Origin: JAZDFP01 sp043801445
Lineage (GTDB): Bacteria > Planctomycetota > MHYJ01 > JACQXL01
Length of the DNA stretch: 64,000 nt
NCBI GenBank assembly: GCA_043801445.1
Contig: JAZDMB010000031.1
Coordinates: 1 to 64,000, forward strand
Direction: 5' to 3'
Notes under the pieces: generated by a model
Database searches by the model: none
Told to the model about the DNA's origin: nothing
What the model saw: the letters and a program-made list of their open reading frames with translations, nothing else
Shown here: positions 35,555 through 44,906 of the stretch, piece by piece
Layout: every line of letters begins with the position of its first letter
Position numbering within the stretch: the stretch's first letter is position 1
Made by a program: the position numbers and the translations under genes

Positions 35555-35941
35555 ATGTATCGTGTAGAAGTTACAAATACTGACAGCAATTCTGCGTTCA
35601 AAGTAAAATCCAAGGATTACGAATTTATTATAGACACAAAGGGTAAAGGAATAACTCCTCCCGATACATTATTAGCAAGTTTAGGAGGATGCATCGGCGT
35701 TTATCTTCGAAAATATTTAGAGGGATATAAACTCGCAATAGATGATTTTAGCATAACCGTCGAATCGAATTTGTCTGGAAATCAACCAGTTTCTTTCAAA
35801 GATATAAATGTTTCCATTGATTTAAAAGGATTGCAGATTGATGAACATAAACAGGCAAGATTATTAGAATTTATAAAAAATTGCCCCATTCATAACACTT
35901 TAGAAGCTAAACCTCGCATTGGAATTAAATTGGTTTCTTAA
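35555..35941 (+). CDS. OsmC-family peroxide-detoxifying protein
   Basis: A protein of 128 residues. PPDTLLASLGGCIGVYL carries the first catalytic cysteine (Cys46) and KNCPIHNTL near residue 111 the second; together they reduce organic hydroperoxides in the OsmC/Ohr group. The shorter length fits the YhfA/OsmC-like subgroup. RBS AAAGGAG 8 bases before the ATG. Probably its own transcript. Confidence 0.85.
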   Translation: MYRVEVTNTDSNSAFKVKSKDYEFIIDTKGKGITPPDTLLASLGGCIGVYLRKYLEGYKLAIDDFSITVESNLSGNQPVSFKDINVSIDLKGLQIDEHKQARLLEFIKNCPIHNTLEAKPRIGIKLVS

Positions 35942-36024
35942 ATTTGTTTTACTTTACTAATATACAGTAATCTGCTACCTTGCTATTTCTTGATTCCATA
36001 TAATAAAGAGGTATACTTAATTTA

Positions 36025-37374
36025 ATGAGCGGATTTTTAGCAATTGTTTTATTAACATATCGCGAATCTATTCGCAAAAAAATACTCCTGATTCTTGTTA
36101 TATTTTGTATCGGACTGATAATCTCATCGGTTTTGTTCCCTGTTGTTTCACCCTCCGCCAAAATCAAGTTAGTTCAAGTATGGACATTTCAAAGTATCAC
36201 ATTTTTTGGGATACTGATTGCTATCTTTCTTGCCGCTGTGTCAATACCATCCGACATTGAAAATAAAAGGATTTTCCTGGTTTTAACCAAACCTATCTCC
36301 AAAGAAACCATTATGATTGGCAAGCTTGCTGGTTTTATTTTGATAACAGGCTCTCTTATTTTGGTAATGGGATTGGTTGGATTGGGTTATATCCGTTTAG
36401 TTGCTCTCTTTTCACCGGGAGCCAAAGAATCTTTAGAGGTCAGCCAGCAAATTAAAGCGAGCGAGTTTTATTTCCAACAATCATCTGCTCCTCAAGAATC
36501 ATTAAAAGAAGATAGCGGCAGTTCGCTCGAAGGATTATACGGTAAAAATTTAGATGTGACACTGACTGGTGCAAATAACAACTTTGTCGCATATAAGTTT
36601 ACCAATCTAAATGAGTATCTCTTGCCTGATAAAACAGTAAGGGCGGCTATAAAATTAAAAATCGGCGAGGAAAAAGGTCGAGCTTCATCCAATCTGCTGG
36701 TAAAAGTTTTCAATCCGCTGACTACAGAAATAAATTCTCAAAAGACAGAAGTAGCTTTCAAGCAACCGGAAATAATAAAATTTGACAGGGGATTAGTAGA
36801 TGAAACAGGGGAGGTGCGTGTATATTTATATCGGGATAACCCGGCAAGTTATATTACCGCAGATCCTGAAAGCGTTGTAATTCTCTCATCGCCATGTAGT
36901 TTTGAATGGAATTTTCTTATTTCTTTGGTTGTTATTTTTCTTCAGGTAGTATTAGTACTTGTTTTTAGCGTAACCTGCTCATCATTCCTGTCAGGTCCTG
37001 TCAATATTTTCTTAAATATGTTTTTGTATTTCTGCGGAAGCGGAATGCAGTTCTTGCAATCATCACTTGATTTAATGAAACTATCAATGCTGGAACAAAT
37101 TAAACAGCAAAATTTAGCTGAAATAGCTAATCAGATACATCAGCATTCTGATAATCCGATACCTTTATGGTTGATGCAGATTTCAGAGAAAATCTTAGGG
37201 GTCGTTTTAAAGCTCATACCTGATTTTTCCCGTTTTAATACATGGGATAATCTGCTAAAAGGATATGCAGTAAATATTTCAATGTATACTAATCTGCTGG
37301 AATATCTTTTTGTTTATACAGTAATAATGCTGGTTATTGGCATTATTGCTTTCAGGTTACGTGACATTAAATGA
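36025..37374 (+). CDS. ABC-2-type transporter permease
   Basis: A protein of 449 residues. A membrane helix at about 20-42, further helices near 50-70 and 95-125 (DIENKRIFLVLTKPISKET between them is a typical ABC-2 loop), a large external domain at about 130-290, and terminal helices at about 295-345 and 425-445. No ATPase gene is adjacent, so the partner must lie elsewhere. Followed after 31 bases by the TPR-like gene, perhaps cotranscribed. Confidence 0.75.
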   Translation: MSGFLAIVLLTYRESIRKKILLILVIFCIGLIISSVLFPVVSPSAKIKLVQVWTFQSITFFGILIAIFLAAVSIPSDIENKRIFLVLTKPISKETIMIGKLAGFILITGSLILVMGLVGLGYIRLVALFSPGAKESLEVSQQIKASEFYFQQSSAPQESLKEDSGSSLEGLYGKNLDVTLTGANNNFVAYKFTNLNEYLLPDKTVRAAIKLKIGEEKGRASSNLLVKVFNPLTTEINSQKTEVAFKQPEIIKFDRGLVDETGEVRVYLYRDNPASYITADPESVVILSSPCSFEWNFLISLVVIFLQVVLVLVFSVTCSSFLSGPVNIFLNMFLYFCGSGMQFLQSSLDLMKLSMLEQIKQQNLAEIANQIHQHSDNPIPLWLMQISEKILGVVLKLIPDFSRFNTWDNLLKGYAVNISMYTNLLEYLFVYTVIMLVIGIIAFRLRDIK

Positions 37375-37405
37375 TTACAAGCGAAATCGATATGGCAAAT
37401 AAATT

Positions 37406-38662
37406 ATGAGAACAATAAGAAAATATATTGTCATTATTATAGTCATTATTTCCTTTTTCGCCAGTCAATTCCTTTTAAAGAGTCGCATCTATGTGCAACC
37501 GGAATATCGTGAAATAATAACTTCCAATCCATTCAGTACATTACCACCAATAGATTATTTAGGCACTTATATAGCCAGCGTAGCAATCGGCGGGTTTAAA
37601 CCTTTATTAGTTGATTATCTCTGGATTAAACAAGACAGATTACAGAAAGACAAACAATTCGAAGAAATCAGATTGTTATTAAGTATTATCGCCAGACTCC
37701 AACCTCGATTCGTAGAAGTCTGGTCGTTTAATGCCTACAATATGATATACAATATATCTTCCCAGGAAAAAACGGCTGAAGCCAAATGGTATTGGGTTAA
37801 AAGCGGGATTGATTATATTAAAGAAGGAATGAAACATAATCCGCAAAATCCCGCTCTAATTCAATGGCTCGCTTTTTTTTACTATCATCGCATACCTCAG
37901 GAAATTTACTTCATGCAACAAGTTGAATCCACAGAAGGGCTTGATACTTACGAGGTCGCGGCTAAATGGTATCAGACAACCATACAACTTTGTAAGGAAA
38001 AAAAATCATTCCAATTAGCTACATCATATGAATATATGTATTTTGGCTGTCGTTTTCTTCATGCATTTGAACTACTCAGAAAAAATAGATTTGATGACGC
38101 AATAAAGGAGCTGGAATATGTGATGACTTCTACACCGGATAAAGCAGAAGCGGACAGAGTAAAAAACTTAATTGAAGTTCTTAAATATGATAAAGAAATC
38201 AGTCAAATTCAGATAGAAACCCCTGATTTTATAAGTAAAAATTCATCCCTTCTGGAACAATATAATAGTCTTGTCAATAAGCATATCGGTTTTGATTTTA
38301 ACCCTATCAATGCTCGTATTGAAGTCATATTAAACAGATACATTAAAAATTGTTATTATCTCATAGGCAATGGACAATATAATGAAGCGAATGAACAAAT
38401 AAAATTATTGCTTGCCGAAATAACTAAAATTACACCAAAACTTGACTTACATCCATCTCGATGGTATTTTCTTAATCTTTTAGAAAGATTTGAAAAACTG
38501 CAGAATTTAATTAACACTGAGTGTTATTTAAAAGCCCAGAATATTAATGATCAGCGTTGGGAAGAATTGAAATCATTATACGAGCAATATATCAGAAAGT
38601 ATTCTTATCGTTGGTTGTTATTAGACGAAAAAGAGAAATTAAATAACCTTATGAGTAAGTAG
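37406..38662 (+). CDS. Membrane-anchored TPR-like helical protein
   Basis: A protein of 418 residues. One N-terminal membrane helix (IVIIIVIISFFASQFLL, about 8-25); the rest is helical with TPR-like spacing (IARLQPRFVEVWSFNAYNM, NPQNPALIQWLAFFYYHRI, DDAIKELEYVMTSTPDKAE). No catalytic motif. It sits between an ABC-2 permease and the pyrophosphatase gene (18 bases), so it may be an accessory subunit of the permease. Not assigned to a family. Confidence 0.65.
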   Translation: MRTIRKYIVIIIVIISFFASQFLLKSRIYVQPEYREIITSNPFSTLPPIDYLGTYIASVAIGGFKPLLVDYLWIKQDRLQKDKQFEEIRLLLSIIARLQPRFVEVWSFNAYNMIYNISSQEKTAEAKWYWVKSGIDYIKEGMKHNPQNPALIQWLAFFYYHRIPQEIYFMQQVESTEGLDTYEVAAKWYQTTIQLCKEKKSFQLATSYEYMYFGCRFLHAFELLRKNRFDDAIKELEYVMTSTPDKAEADRVKNLIEVLKYDKEISQIQIETPDFISKNSSLLEQYNSLVNKHIGFDFNPINARIEVILNRYIKNCYYLIGNGQYNEANEQIKLLLAEITKITPKLDLHPSRWYFLNLLERFEKLQNLINTECYLKAQNINDQRWEELKSLYEQYIRKYSYRWLLLDEKEKLNNLMSK

Positions 38663-38679
38663 CACAGAAAGGAAGACTT

Positions 38680-40884
38680 ATGAGTGAGATACAAATACCC
38701 TTGGGATGGTGGATTGCTCCTATTGGCGCGGTTTTGGCGTTATTATTTGCTTACATTTTCTACAGAGGAATGAAAAAGCAGGACCCGGGTGAACCTGATA
38801 TGGTCCGCATTGCCGGCTATGTTAAGGTCGGCGCTATGGCATATCTTAAACAGCAGTATAAAATCGTTGGGATAGTTTTCATCATATTGGTTGTTCTTCT
38901 GTCATTAATGGCTTTTGTGTTTAAGACCCAATCAGCCTGGGTGCCGTTTGCCTTTTTAAGTGGCGGCTTATTTTCAGGCCTTTGCGGATTTTTGGGAATG
39001 AAAACCGCGACCGAGGCGTCATCGCGCACAGCTTTCGCCGCCAAAACATCATTAAATAAAGGATTGGTTGTGGCTTTTCGTTCCGGCGCCGTTATGGGCT
39101 TGATCGTGGTCGGTTTTGGATTGATAGATATTTCCGCCTGGTTTTATGTCCTTTATAAATGGGTTGGAATGGATTTACAGCATGTCACGATTACAATGCT
39201 TTGCTTCGGGATGGGCGCATCAACCCAGGCCTTGTTTGCCCGTGTCGGTGGCGGAATATTCACCAAGGCCGCTGATGTCGGCGCTGATTTAGTCGGAAAA
39301 GTTGAAGCCAACATTCCGGAAGATGACCCGCGTAATCCGGCCACGATTGCCGATAATGTCGGCGATGTCGCCGGAATGGGTGCTGACCTATATGAATCAT
39401 ATTGCGGTTCCATCTTAGCCGCCGCCGCCTTGGGCGCGGCCGCCGCTTTATCACTGGGTATCAAAGAAGTTGATAAAGTTATTATGTGGGTTGTTCTGCC
39501 TATGATTATTGCCGGTGTAGGCAATATATTTTCAGTTATTGGCGTATATGCCGTCAGAACCGGGGAAAACGCGTCTCAAAAGGAATTGATGAAGGCGCTT
39601 TTCCGTGGCATCAATTTGACTTCATATGCCACCATCATTGTCGCCGGGTTTGTTATTTATTTGCTTCTGCCCCAAAACTGGCTGGGATTATGGGCATCTA
39701 TGGTATGCGGACTTCTGGCCGGCTTGGTTATCGGCAAGGCCACCGAATACTATACCTCCAGCGATTATAAACCAACCCAGGAAATCGGCAATCAGGCATT
39801 GACCGGACCGGCTACGGTAATCATTGCCGGTATGTCCGTTGGTATGATTTCAACTATCATTCCGGTTTTGACCGTCGGACTCGGTACGATACTGGCTTAT
39901 GGGCTGTCCGGCGGATTCAGCGACCCGATTTTAGGTCTCTACGGAATCTCTCTGGCGGCTGTTGGTATGCTTAGTAACTTAGGTATCACCTTGGCAACTG
40001 ACGCTTATGGTCCAATCGCGGATAATGCCGGCGGGAACGCCCAGATGACCAATCAACCGGCTTTTGTCCGGGAACGAACCGACGCCCTGGATTCACTCGG
40101 CAACACCACTGCGGCCACCGGAAAAGGCTTTGCCATTGGTTCAGCCGCTTTAACCGCTCTGGCGCTGGTCGCGGCCTATATCGAAGAAATCCGTATGGCA
40201 CTAGTCAGGACTGGCGACGTTGCATTAGGATTAGTTCTGCCCAGCAAGGCCAGCATCACCTACTTTATGGAATACTATAAGGTTCATTTAATGAATCCGA
40301 TAGTTTTGGTGGGTATTTTCCTCGGAGCTATGTTAGCCGTGGCCTTTGTGGCTATGACATTAAGGGCGGTCGGCCGAACCGCCAATAAAATGGTGGTTGA
40401 AGTTCGGCGCCAGTTCAAGGAAATCCCGGGACTGCTCGAAGGCAAGAAAGACGTTTCAGCCGATTATTCCAGTTGCGTCAATATAGCCACCCGTGGCGCC
40501 CAGCACGAAATGATATTACCATCGGCTATGGCCATTGCCGCGCCGATTCTGGTTGGCTTGGTATTGGGTGTGGCCGGCGTCATCGGCATGCTCACCGGCG
40601 CTATTGCCTGCGGTTTTGTGCTGGCCGTGATGTTAGCCAATTCCGGCGGCGCCTGGGATAACGCCAAGAAATGGATTGAAGGCGGCCAACACGGCGGCAA
40701 GGGCTCTTACGCCCATAAAGCCGCGGTAGTCGGCGATACAGTCGGCGACCCGTTCAAGGATACCTCCGGTCCTTCTCTTAACATCCTGATTAAACTTATG
40801 TCAATGGTAGCCATAGTTTTTGCCGGGGTGACCGTAAAATATTCGCCGATTATCGCCCAATGGCTAGGCATTGCCGGTAAATAA
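38680..40884 (+). CDS. hppA: Membrane-bound ion-pumping pyrophosphatase, K+-dependent type
   Basis: A protein of 734 residues, about 15-16 membrane helices. The PPi-binding DVGADLVGKVEANIPEDD segment and the later DNAGGNAQM and GDTVGDPFKDTSGPS motifs are intact. GNTTAATGKG has Ala478 and Gly481 at the positions that mark the K+-dependent group (Lys and Thr mark the K+-independent one). Whether it pumps Na+ or H+ cannot be settled by eye. It couples hydrolysis of PPi from biosynthesis to an ion gradient. RBS AAAGGAAG. The rsfS gene follows after 6 bases. Confidence 0.95.
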   Translation: MSEIQIPLGWWIAPIGAVLALLFAYIFYRGMKKQDPGEPDMVRIAGYVKVGAMAYLKQQYKIVGIVFIILVVLLSLMAFVFKTQSAWVPFAFLSGGLFSGLCGFLGMKTATEASSRTAFAAKTSLNKGLVVAFRSGAVMGLIVVGFGLIDISAWFYVLYKWVGMDLQHVTITMLCFGMGASTQALFARVGGGIFTKAADVGADLVGKVEANIPEDDPRNPATIADNVGDVAGMGADLYESYCGSILAAAALGAAAALSLGIKEVDKVIMWVVLPMIIAGVGNIFSVIGVYAVRTGENASQKELMKALFRGINLTSYATIIVAGFVIYLLLPQNWLGLWASMVCGLLAGLVIGKATEYYTSSDYKPTQEIGNQALTGPATVIIAGMSVGMISTIIPVLTVGLGTILAYGLSGGFSDPILGLYGISLAAVGMLSNLGITLATDAYGPIADNAGGNAQMTNQPAFVRERTDALDSLGNTTAATGKGFAIGSAALTALALVAAYIEEIRMALVRTGDVALGLVLPSKASITYFMEYYKVHLMNPIVLVGIFLGAMLAVAFVAMTLRAVGRTANKMVVEVRRQFKEIPGLLEGKKDVSADYSSCVNIATRGAQHEMILPSAMAIAAPILVGLVLGVAGVIGMLTGAIACGFVLAVMLANSGGAWDNAKKWIEGGQHGGKGSYAHKAAVVGDTVGDPFKDTSGPSLNILIKLMSMVAIVFAGVTVKYSPIIAQWLGIAGK

Positions 40885-40890
40885 ATAATA

Positions 40891-41352
40891 ATGAGAAATA
40901 AATCGAAAACACATGCTTTGTCTGCTCGCAGGCAAGCAAAAGTAAAAGATAGTAAATTAACCAAAACACGCCCCGATGCCCGCCTACCGGTAGGCATGGT
41001 CAAATCGGGGCGTGATTTCGCCCTGCTTTGTGCCGACCTGATTGAAGCGAAAAGAGGTTTTGATATCACTATCCTGAATGTCTCTAAACTACTTCAAATA
41101 ACAGACTACTTCATTATCTGTTCCGGTAAAAATAAAAAACAGAATCAGGCAATTGCTGATAATCTTTATAATAACTCAAAACTCTACCAATATGGTTACA
41201 AGCCGGAGTTTAGCTCGATTCATGGTTATCAAGAAGGCTTATGGATTTTAGTTGACCTGGGCAGAGTCATTGTTCATATCTTTTCAGAACCACTTCGGAA
41301 GTATTATGACCTTGAATTCTTATGGGCATCGGCACCTCGGGTAAAAAAATAG
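40891..41352 (+). CDS. rsfS: Ribosomal silencing factor RsfS (iojap family) with repeat-bearing N-terminus
   Basis: A protein of 153 residues. The RsfS domain runs from about 45 (FALLCADLIEAKRGFDITIL) through DYFIICSGKNKKQNQAIADN to WILVDLGRVIVHIFSEPLRKYYDLE. RsfS binds ribosomal protein uL14 on the large subunit and blocks subunit joining under starvation. The usual N-terminus is much shorter. The extra residues are partly encoded by a nested palindrome (40968-41013) and a GCTCGCAGGCAAGC word, so the true start may be further in (GTG or ATG near 41000), or the insert is translated. Probably cotranscribed with hppA. Confidence 0.85.
   Translation: MRNKSKTHALSARRQAKVKDSKLTKTRPDARLPVGMVKSGRDFALLCADLIEAKRGFDITILNVSKLLQITDYFIICSGKNKKQNQAIADNLYNNSKLYQYGYKPEFSSIHGYQEGLWILVDLGRVIVHIFSEPLRKYYDLEFLWASAPRVKK
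40968..41013. repeat. Nested palindrome in the rsfS 5' coding region
   Basis: Outer arms ACGCCCCGAT and ATCGGGGCGT enclose GCCTACCGGTAGGC, itself a perfect 14-base palindrome. Short CCCGAT/ATCGGG hairpins of this type also occur at 29109-29127, 34240-34257 and 57908-58100. Confidence 0.75.
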
Positions 41353-41457
41353 CATCCTATTACCTTCCATTATATTATTATAGATTCAGATTATTGATTA
41401 TTTATTGCATTTTGTTATTATTGAATTATTAATCACAAAAAACTAACCTATACAACT

Positions 41458-42555
41458 ATGAACAAATATATAGATAATCTCTGCCAGAAACTTACTGAAC
41501 TAAAATCGGATGCTTTTCTCGTTACCAATACTATAAATATCCAGTATCTCACCGGATTCACAGGAGAAGATAGTTTTTTACTGGTAACGCCAAGGACGTC
41601 TTTTTTCATTACCGATTCCAGATTTACCGAACAGGCAAAAGAAGAGATCGAAAACAAGAATATCAAAATAATCCAGCATAAAGACGGATTGCTCAAGAAA
41701 ATAGCAGAAATAGTATCGGCTAATAAAGGGAGTAAAATAAAACGATTGGCGTTCGAATCATCTTTTATGTCTGTTAATTTCTTCAGACAGCTAAAAAAGA
41801 ATCTCAAAAATGGGATAAAATTATTACCTGCCCAGAATACGATAGAATTATTACGAGCCATAAAAACACCGGAAGAAATAGAGAAAATCAAGAAATCTAT
41901 CAAGTGCGCGGCTGATGCATTTAATAAAATAAGAAATTTTATCAAGCCCGGCATAACCGAAAAGGAAATGGCTAATGAAATTGATTATTATATGCGAAAA
42001 CTAGGGGCGGCAGGCAGCGGATTCCCGCCTATTATCGGGGTTGATGAACGCGCGGCATTACCGCATGCACCAATTTCTTCCAAAAAAGTGTCTGTTCAAT
42101 CTCTGGTTTTAATAGACTGGGGCGCCTGTTATAATGCCTATAATTCGGACTTAACCAGAGTATTATTTATGGGTAATGTCCCTGCAAAGACAAAAACATT
42201 ATATCAAATAGTTTTGGAAGCCCAGCAGCGTGCAATTGATATATCCAAACCGGGCGAAATAATTCAAGATATTGATTCCGCAGCTCGCAATTACATCAAG
42301 CAAAAAGGATATGGTAACTATTTCGGACACAGTCTAGGCCATGGTGTCGGACGAATGGTCCACGAATTACCGGGTATCAACATTAAGAATAAAGAAATAT
42401 TAAAACCGGGTATGGTATTTACTGTTGAACCTGGAATTTACTTGCCGGGTAAAGTAGGAATAAGAATTGAAGATATGGTACTGGTGACTGAAACCGGCTG
42501 CGAGGTTCTTACTGACTGTGTACCAAAGAAATTATCCCAAATGTATCTTCGCTAA
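41458..42555 (+). CDS. Xaa-Pro peptidase (M24B, aminopeptidase P / PepQ-like)
   Basis: A protein of 365 residues. A creatinase-like N-terminal domain (about 1-130, FLVTNTINIQYLTGFTGED) is followed by a pita-bread metallopeptidase domain with the five metal ligands in their usual settings: IDWGACYNAYNSDLTR (two Asp), GHSLGHGVG (His), VFTVEPGIY (Glu) and IRIEDMV (Glu). It hydrolyses X-Pro bonds in short peptides in the cytoplasm. The length fits short PepQ/YqhT-type bacterial enzymes. The 100-base gap upstream is AT-rich and has no clear RBS. Confidence 0.95.
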   Translation: MNKYIDNLCQKLTELKSDAFLVTNTINIQYLTGFTGEDSFLLVTPRTSFFITDSRFTEQAKEEIENKNIKIIQHKDGLLKKIAEIVSANKGSKIKRLAFESSFMSVNFFRQLKKNLKNGIKLLPAQNTIELLRAIKTPEEIEKIKKSIKCAADAFNKIRNFIKPGITEKEMANEIDYYMRKLGAAGSGFPPIIGVDERAALPHAPISSKKVSVQSLVLIDWGACYNAYNSDLTRVLFMGNVPAKTKTLYQIVLEAQQRAIDISKPGEIIQDIDSAARNYIKQKGYGNYFGHSLGHGVGRMVHELPGINIKNKEILKPGMVFTVEPGIYLPGKVGIRIEDMVLVTETGCEVLTDCVPKKLSQMYLR

Positions 42556-42672
42556 ATTTATTTGACACGATTAATTATATTATCTAATTATGACGATAGA
42601 TATAATTGATGAAACTTTATTATTCCACGTTTTTAAGGCCGTAAAATTATTCTATCAAGAAAGGACTCTATT

Positions 42673-43311
42673 ATGAAAACAATATCCGCAATAATGAAAA
42701 CGGTAAACTGGATAGTAGCAGTTTTTTTCACTGTCATTTGTTTCTTATGGTTTTTTAATGCGATAGATTTAGGAATGATTGCCGGATGGGCCGGAGACGT
42801 AAATCAAGATGGCCAGACTTATCGATACTTACTAGCCATTGGCGCATTTTACGTGCTTCTATTTAATTTTGTTTATTCACTTGGTCGCTGGTTCACCCGT
42901 AATTATGCTTCAAGTGTCAATGTTAATTCTCAAAGCGGTTCTTTTTCTATAGCCATTTCTGCCATTGAAAACTCTCTGCGCCGGTCAGTCAAAAAACTAC
43001 CAGAAATTCACGATGCTCATATACGCGTTTATAAAGATAAAAAGAATTTAACTAAACCCATCCAATTTTATACTACATTCTCGGTTTGGGAAGGTGTTAA
43101 TGTTACGGAGGTAACTGATAAAATCAGGTCCGCTATTACACTGCGTTTCAATGAGATTATTGAGGTCAAAGAACCCCCCGTTTTTACTATTATTTTATCT
43201 AATATCGTAGAAAGAGAACATCGTAAAATTGACCTGAAAAAGAAAGATAAAGATTTTATTGACAGTAAGATATTTTACGGGCCGGAATATCCTATTGATG
43301 ATATTGATTAA
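42673..43311 (+). CDS. AmaP-like membrane protein (Asp23 anchor family)
   Basis: A protein of 212 residues. Two membrane helices (about 12-32 and 57-77) are followed by a soluble domain that resembles the Asp23/Gls24-like fold of AmaP (SFSIAISAIENSLRRSVKKLPEIHDAHIRVYKDK). In Firmicutes AmaP tethers Asp23 to the membrane for envelope stress tolerance. No Asp23 gene is visible here and the resemblance is moderate. RBS AAAGGA. The MFS gene follows closely. Confidence 0.6.
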   Translation: MKTISAIMKTVNWIVAVFFTVICFLWFFNAIDLGMIAGWAGDVNQDGQTYRYLLAIGAFYVLLFNFVYSLGRWFTRNYASSVNVNSQSGSFSIAISAIENSLRRSVKKLPEIHDAHIRVYKDKKNLTKPIQFYTTFSVWEGVNVTEVTDKIRSAITLRFNEIIEVKEPPVFTIILSNIVEREHRKIDLKKKDKDFIDSKIFYGPEYPIDDID

Positions 43312-43325
43312 TCATTACGACCCCG

Positions 43326-44849
43326 ATGAATGCTTACAAGTCCCGCTCCAGCGGAGAAGTACAAATTGTCATGCCAGATAGAGTCCCGCCATCTCAATGC
43401 CGAAAGGCGTTAACAATTTTCACATGGGAAGGAATGTTTTCCTCGTTTCATGGCGCCTTAATCGGTGGTATATTTGTGACATGGTATGTGATTGACTTAG
43501 GAGGGAAAAATATCCACTATGCGCTCCTGACCGCAATCCCAACACTTGCTGCTGTTACCCAAGTCCTGGCGGCTTACTGGTTACAATACCTGCACCAAAG
43601 AAAAACTTTTACCATTATCACATCAACTATATCCCGTTTTGCCTGGTTAATAATCGCTATTATTCCATTTCTATTCATCAAATCAACTTCATTAAGCATA
43701 TTTTTCGCTGTTTATTTGCTTCTAAACATCCTTTCTTCCATGTCGGCTAATTCATATCTTTCATGGATGGTAGATGTTATCCCGATTCCTATCCGCGGTC
43801 GTTATCTTGGCATACGCCTCATGCTCTGCACTATAGTAGCCGGTGTAGCCGGATTAGCCGGCGGATATTTCATAGAAGATTATTTACCGAAATGGGATAA
43901 AGAAATATTAAAAATCTTCTCTTTTCTAATTACGCCTTCCTTAGGCGCGGGGGAAAGCATTAGATTCATCGGTTACGGTATAATTTACTTCATCGCCGTA
44001 TTAATCGGGGCTATTCCTGCACTGGTTTTACTCTTCAAACAATATGAACCGCCTTTCAACTACATTCCGCCAGCACAACCGAGCCAAAAAACAAGTGATA
44101 ATAATCAAGAACAAGAATCAACTAAAAAATCTCTGCTAAGTTATATGAAGGAGATTTCGAAATCACCTAATTTCAAAAAACTTCTCTTTGTAATGATTAT
44201 CTGGAATATTATAAACGGATTTTCAGCCCCATTCTGGCTTCCTTATGTAATTAAAGACCTGCAGATGAGTATTAAAGCTTTGACTATATGCGGTTTTTTG
44301 GGTAACATCTGCCGCATTATTTCTTTGCCTATCTGGGGAAAACTTATCGACCGTTTCGGCAATAAACCCATTATCATATTTGCTATGTATGTAATCGGAT
44401 TCCATCCTTTGTACTATGTGCTCTCCACACCGAACTTTACCGCATTAATTTATCTTGATGGCATCTCCAGCGGTATTATGTGGGCCGGTGTTGAAATAGC
44501 CACATTGAATCTGCTCTTCGGTGCGAGTCCTAAAAAGGGCAAGGAAATGTATTATGCTATTTATATGGCATTGACCGGATTAGCAAATGCTGTACCGCAA
44601 TTTATCGCCGGTTGGGTCATTGATATGGTGGCTCAATATAGATTGCTATCTCTGACGCCTGTTCAGATACTTCTCTGGTTTGTCGCGGTCGGAAGATTTG
44701 TCTGCCAAATCTGGATGGTTAAAATAGTAGACTCCAAGGAAAAATCCGTACTTATATTTGTCTCTTATTTGTTAACCCAGATGAGAGATGGGTTTGGTTT
44801 CTTCCGCTTTTTTATTCCATTCAAAAGACACAATAAGCCCGCCCTTTGA
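43326..44849 (+). CDS. Major facilitator superfamily transporter
   Basis: A protein of 507 residues with about twelve membrane helices in two halves and a charged central loop near residues 245-275 (QPSQKTSDNNQEQESTKKS). The loop between helices 2 and 3 (YLHQRKTFTIITSTISR) and the motif IWGKLIDRFGNKPIII in the second half fit MFS signature A. Substrate unknown. The start could instead be the Met at 43371, since the first codons lie in a CCCCGATGAATG word. TGA stop. The opposite-strand chaperone gene ends just beyond. Confidence 0.85.
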   Translation: MNAYKSRSSGEVQIVMPDRVPPSQCRKALTIFTWEGMFSSFHGALIGGIFVTWYVIDLGGKNIHYALLTAIPTLAAVTQVLAAYWLQYLHQRKTFTIITSTISRFAWLIIAIIPFLFIKSTSLSIFFAVYLLLNILSSMSANSYLSWMVDVIPIPIRGRYLGIRLMLCTIVAGVAGLAGGYFIEDYLPKWDKEILKIFSFLITPSLGAGESIRFIGYGIIYFIAVLIGAIPALVLLFKQYEPPFNYIPPAQPSQKTSDNNQEQESTKKSLLSYMKEISKSPNFKKLLFVMIIWNIINGFSAPFWLPYVIKDLQMSIKALTICGFLGNICRIISLPIWGKLIDRFGNKPIIIFAMYVIGFHPLYYVLSTPNFTALIYLDGISSGIMWAGVEIATLNLLFGASPKKGKEMYYAIYMALTGLANAVPQFIAGWVIDMVAQYRLLSLTPVQILLWFVAVGRFVCQIWMVKIVDSKEKSVLIFVSYLLTQMRDGFGFFRFFIPFKRHNKPAL

Positions 44850-44906
44850 ATTTATCGGCGTTGATGTGTTGTTGAAATTGTGTCGTAAAACTTCAGAGGA
44901 ATAAAA

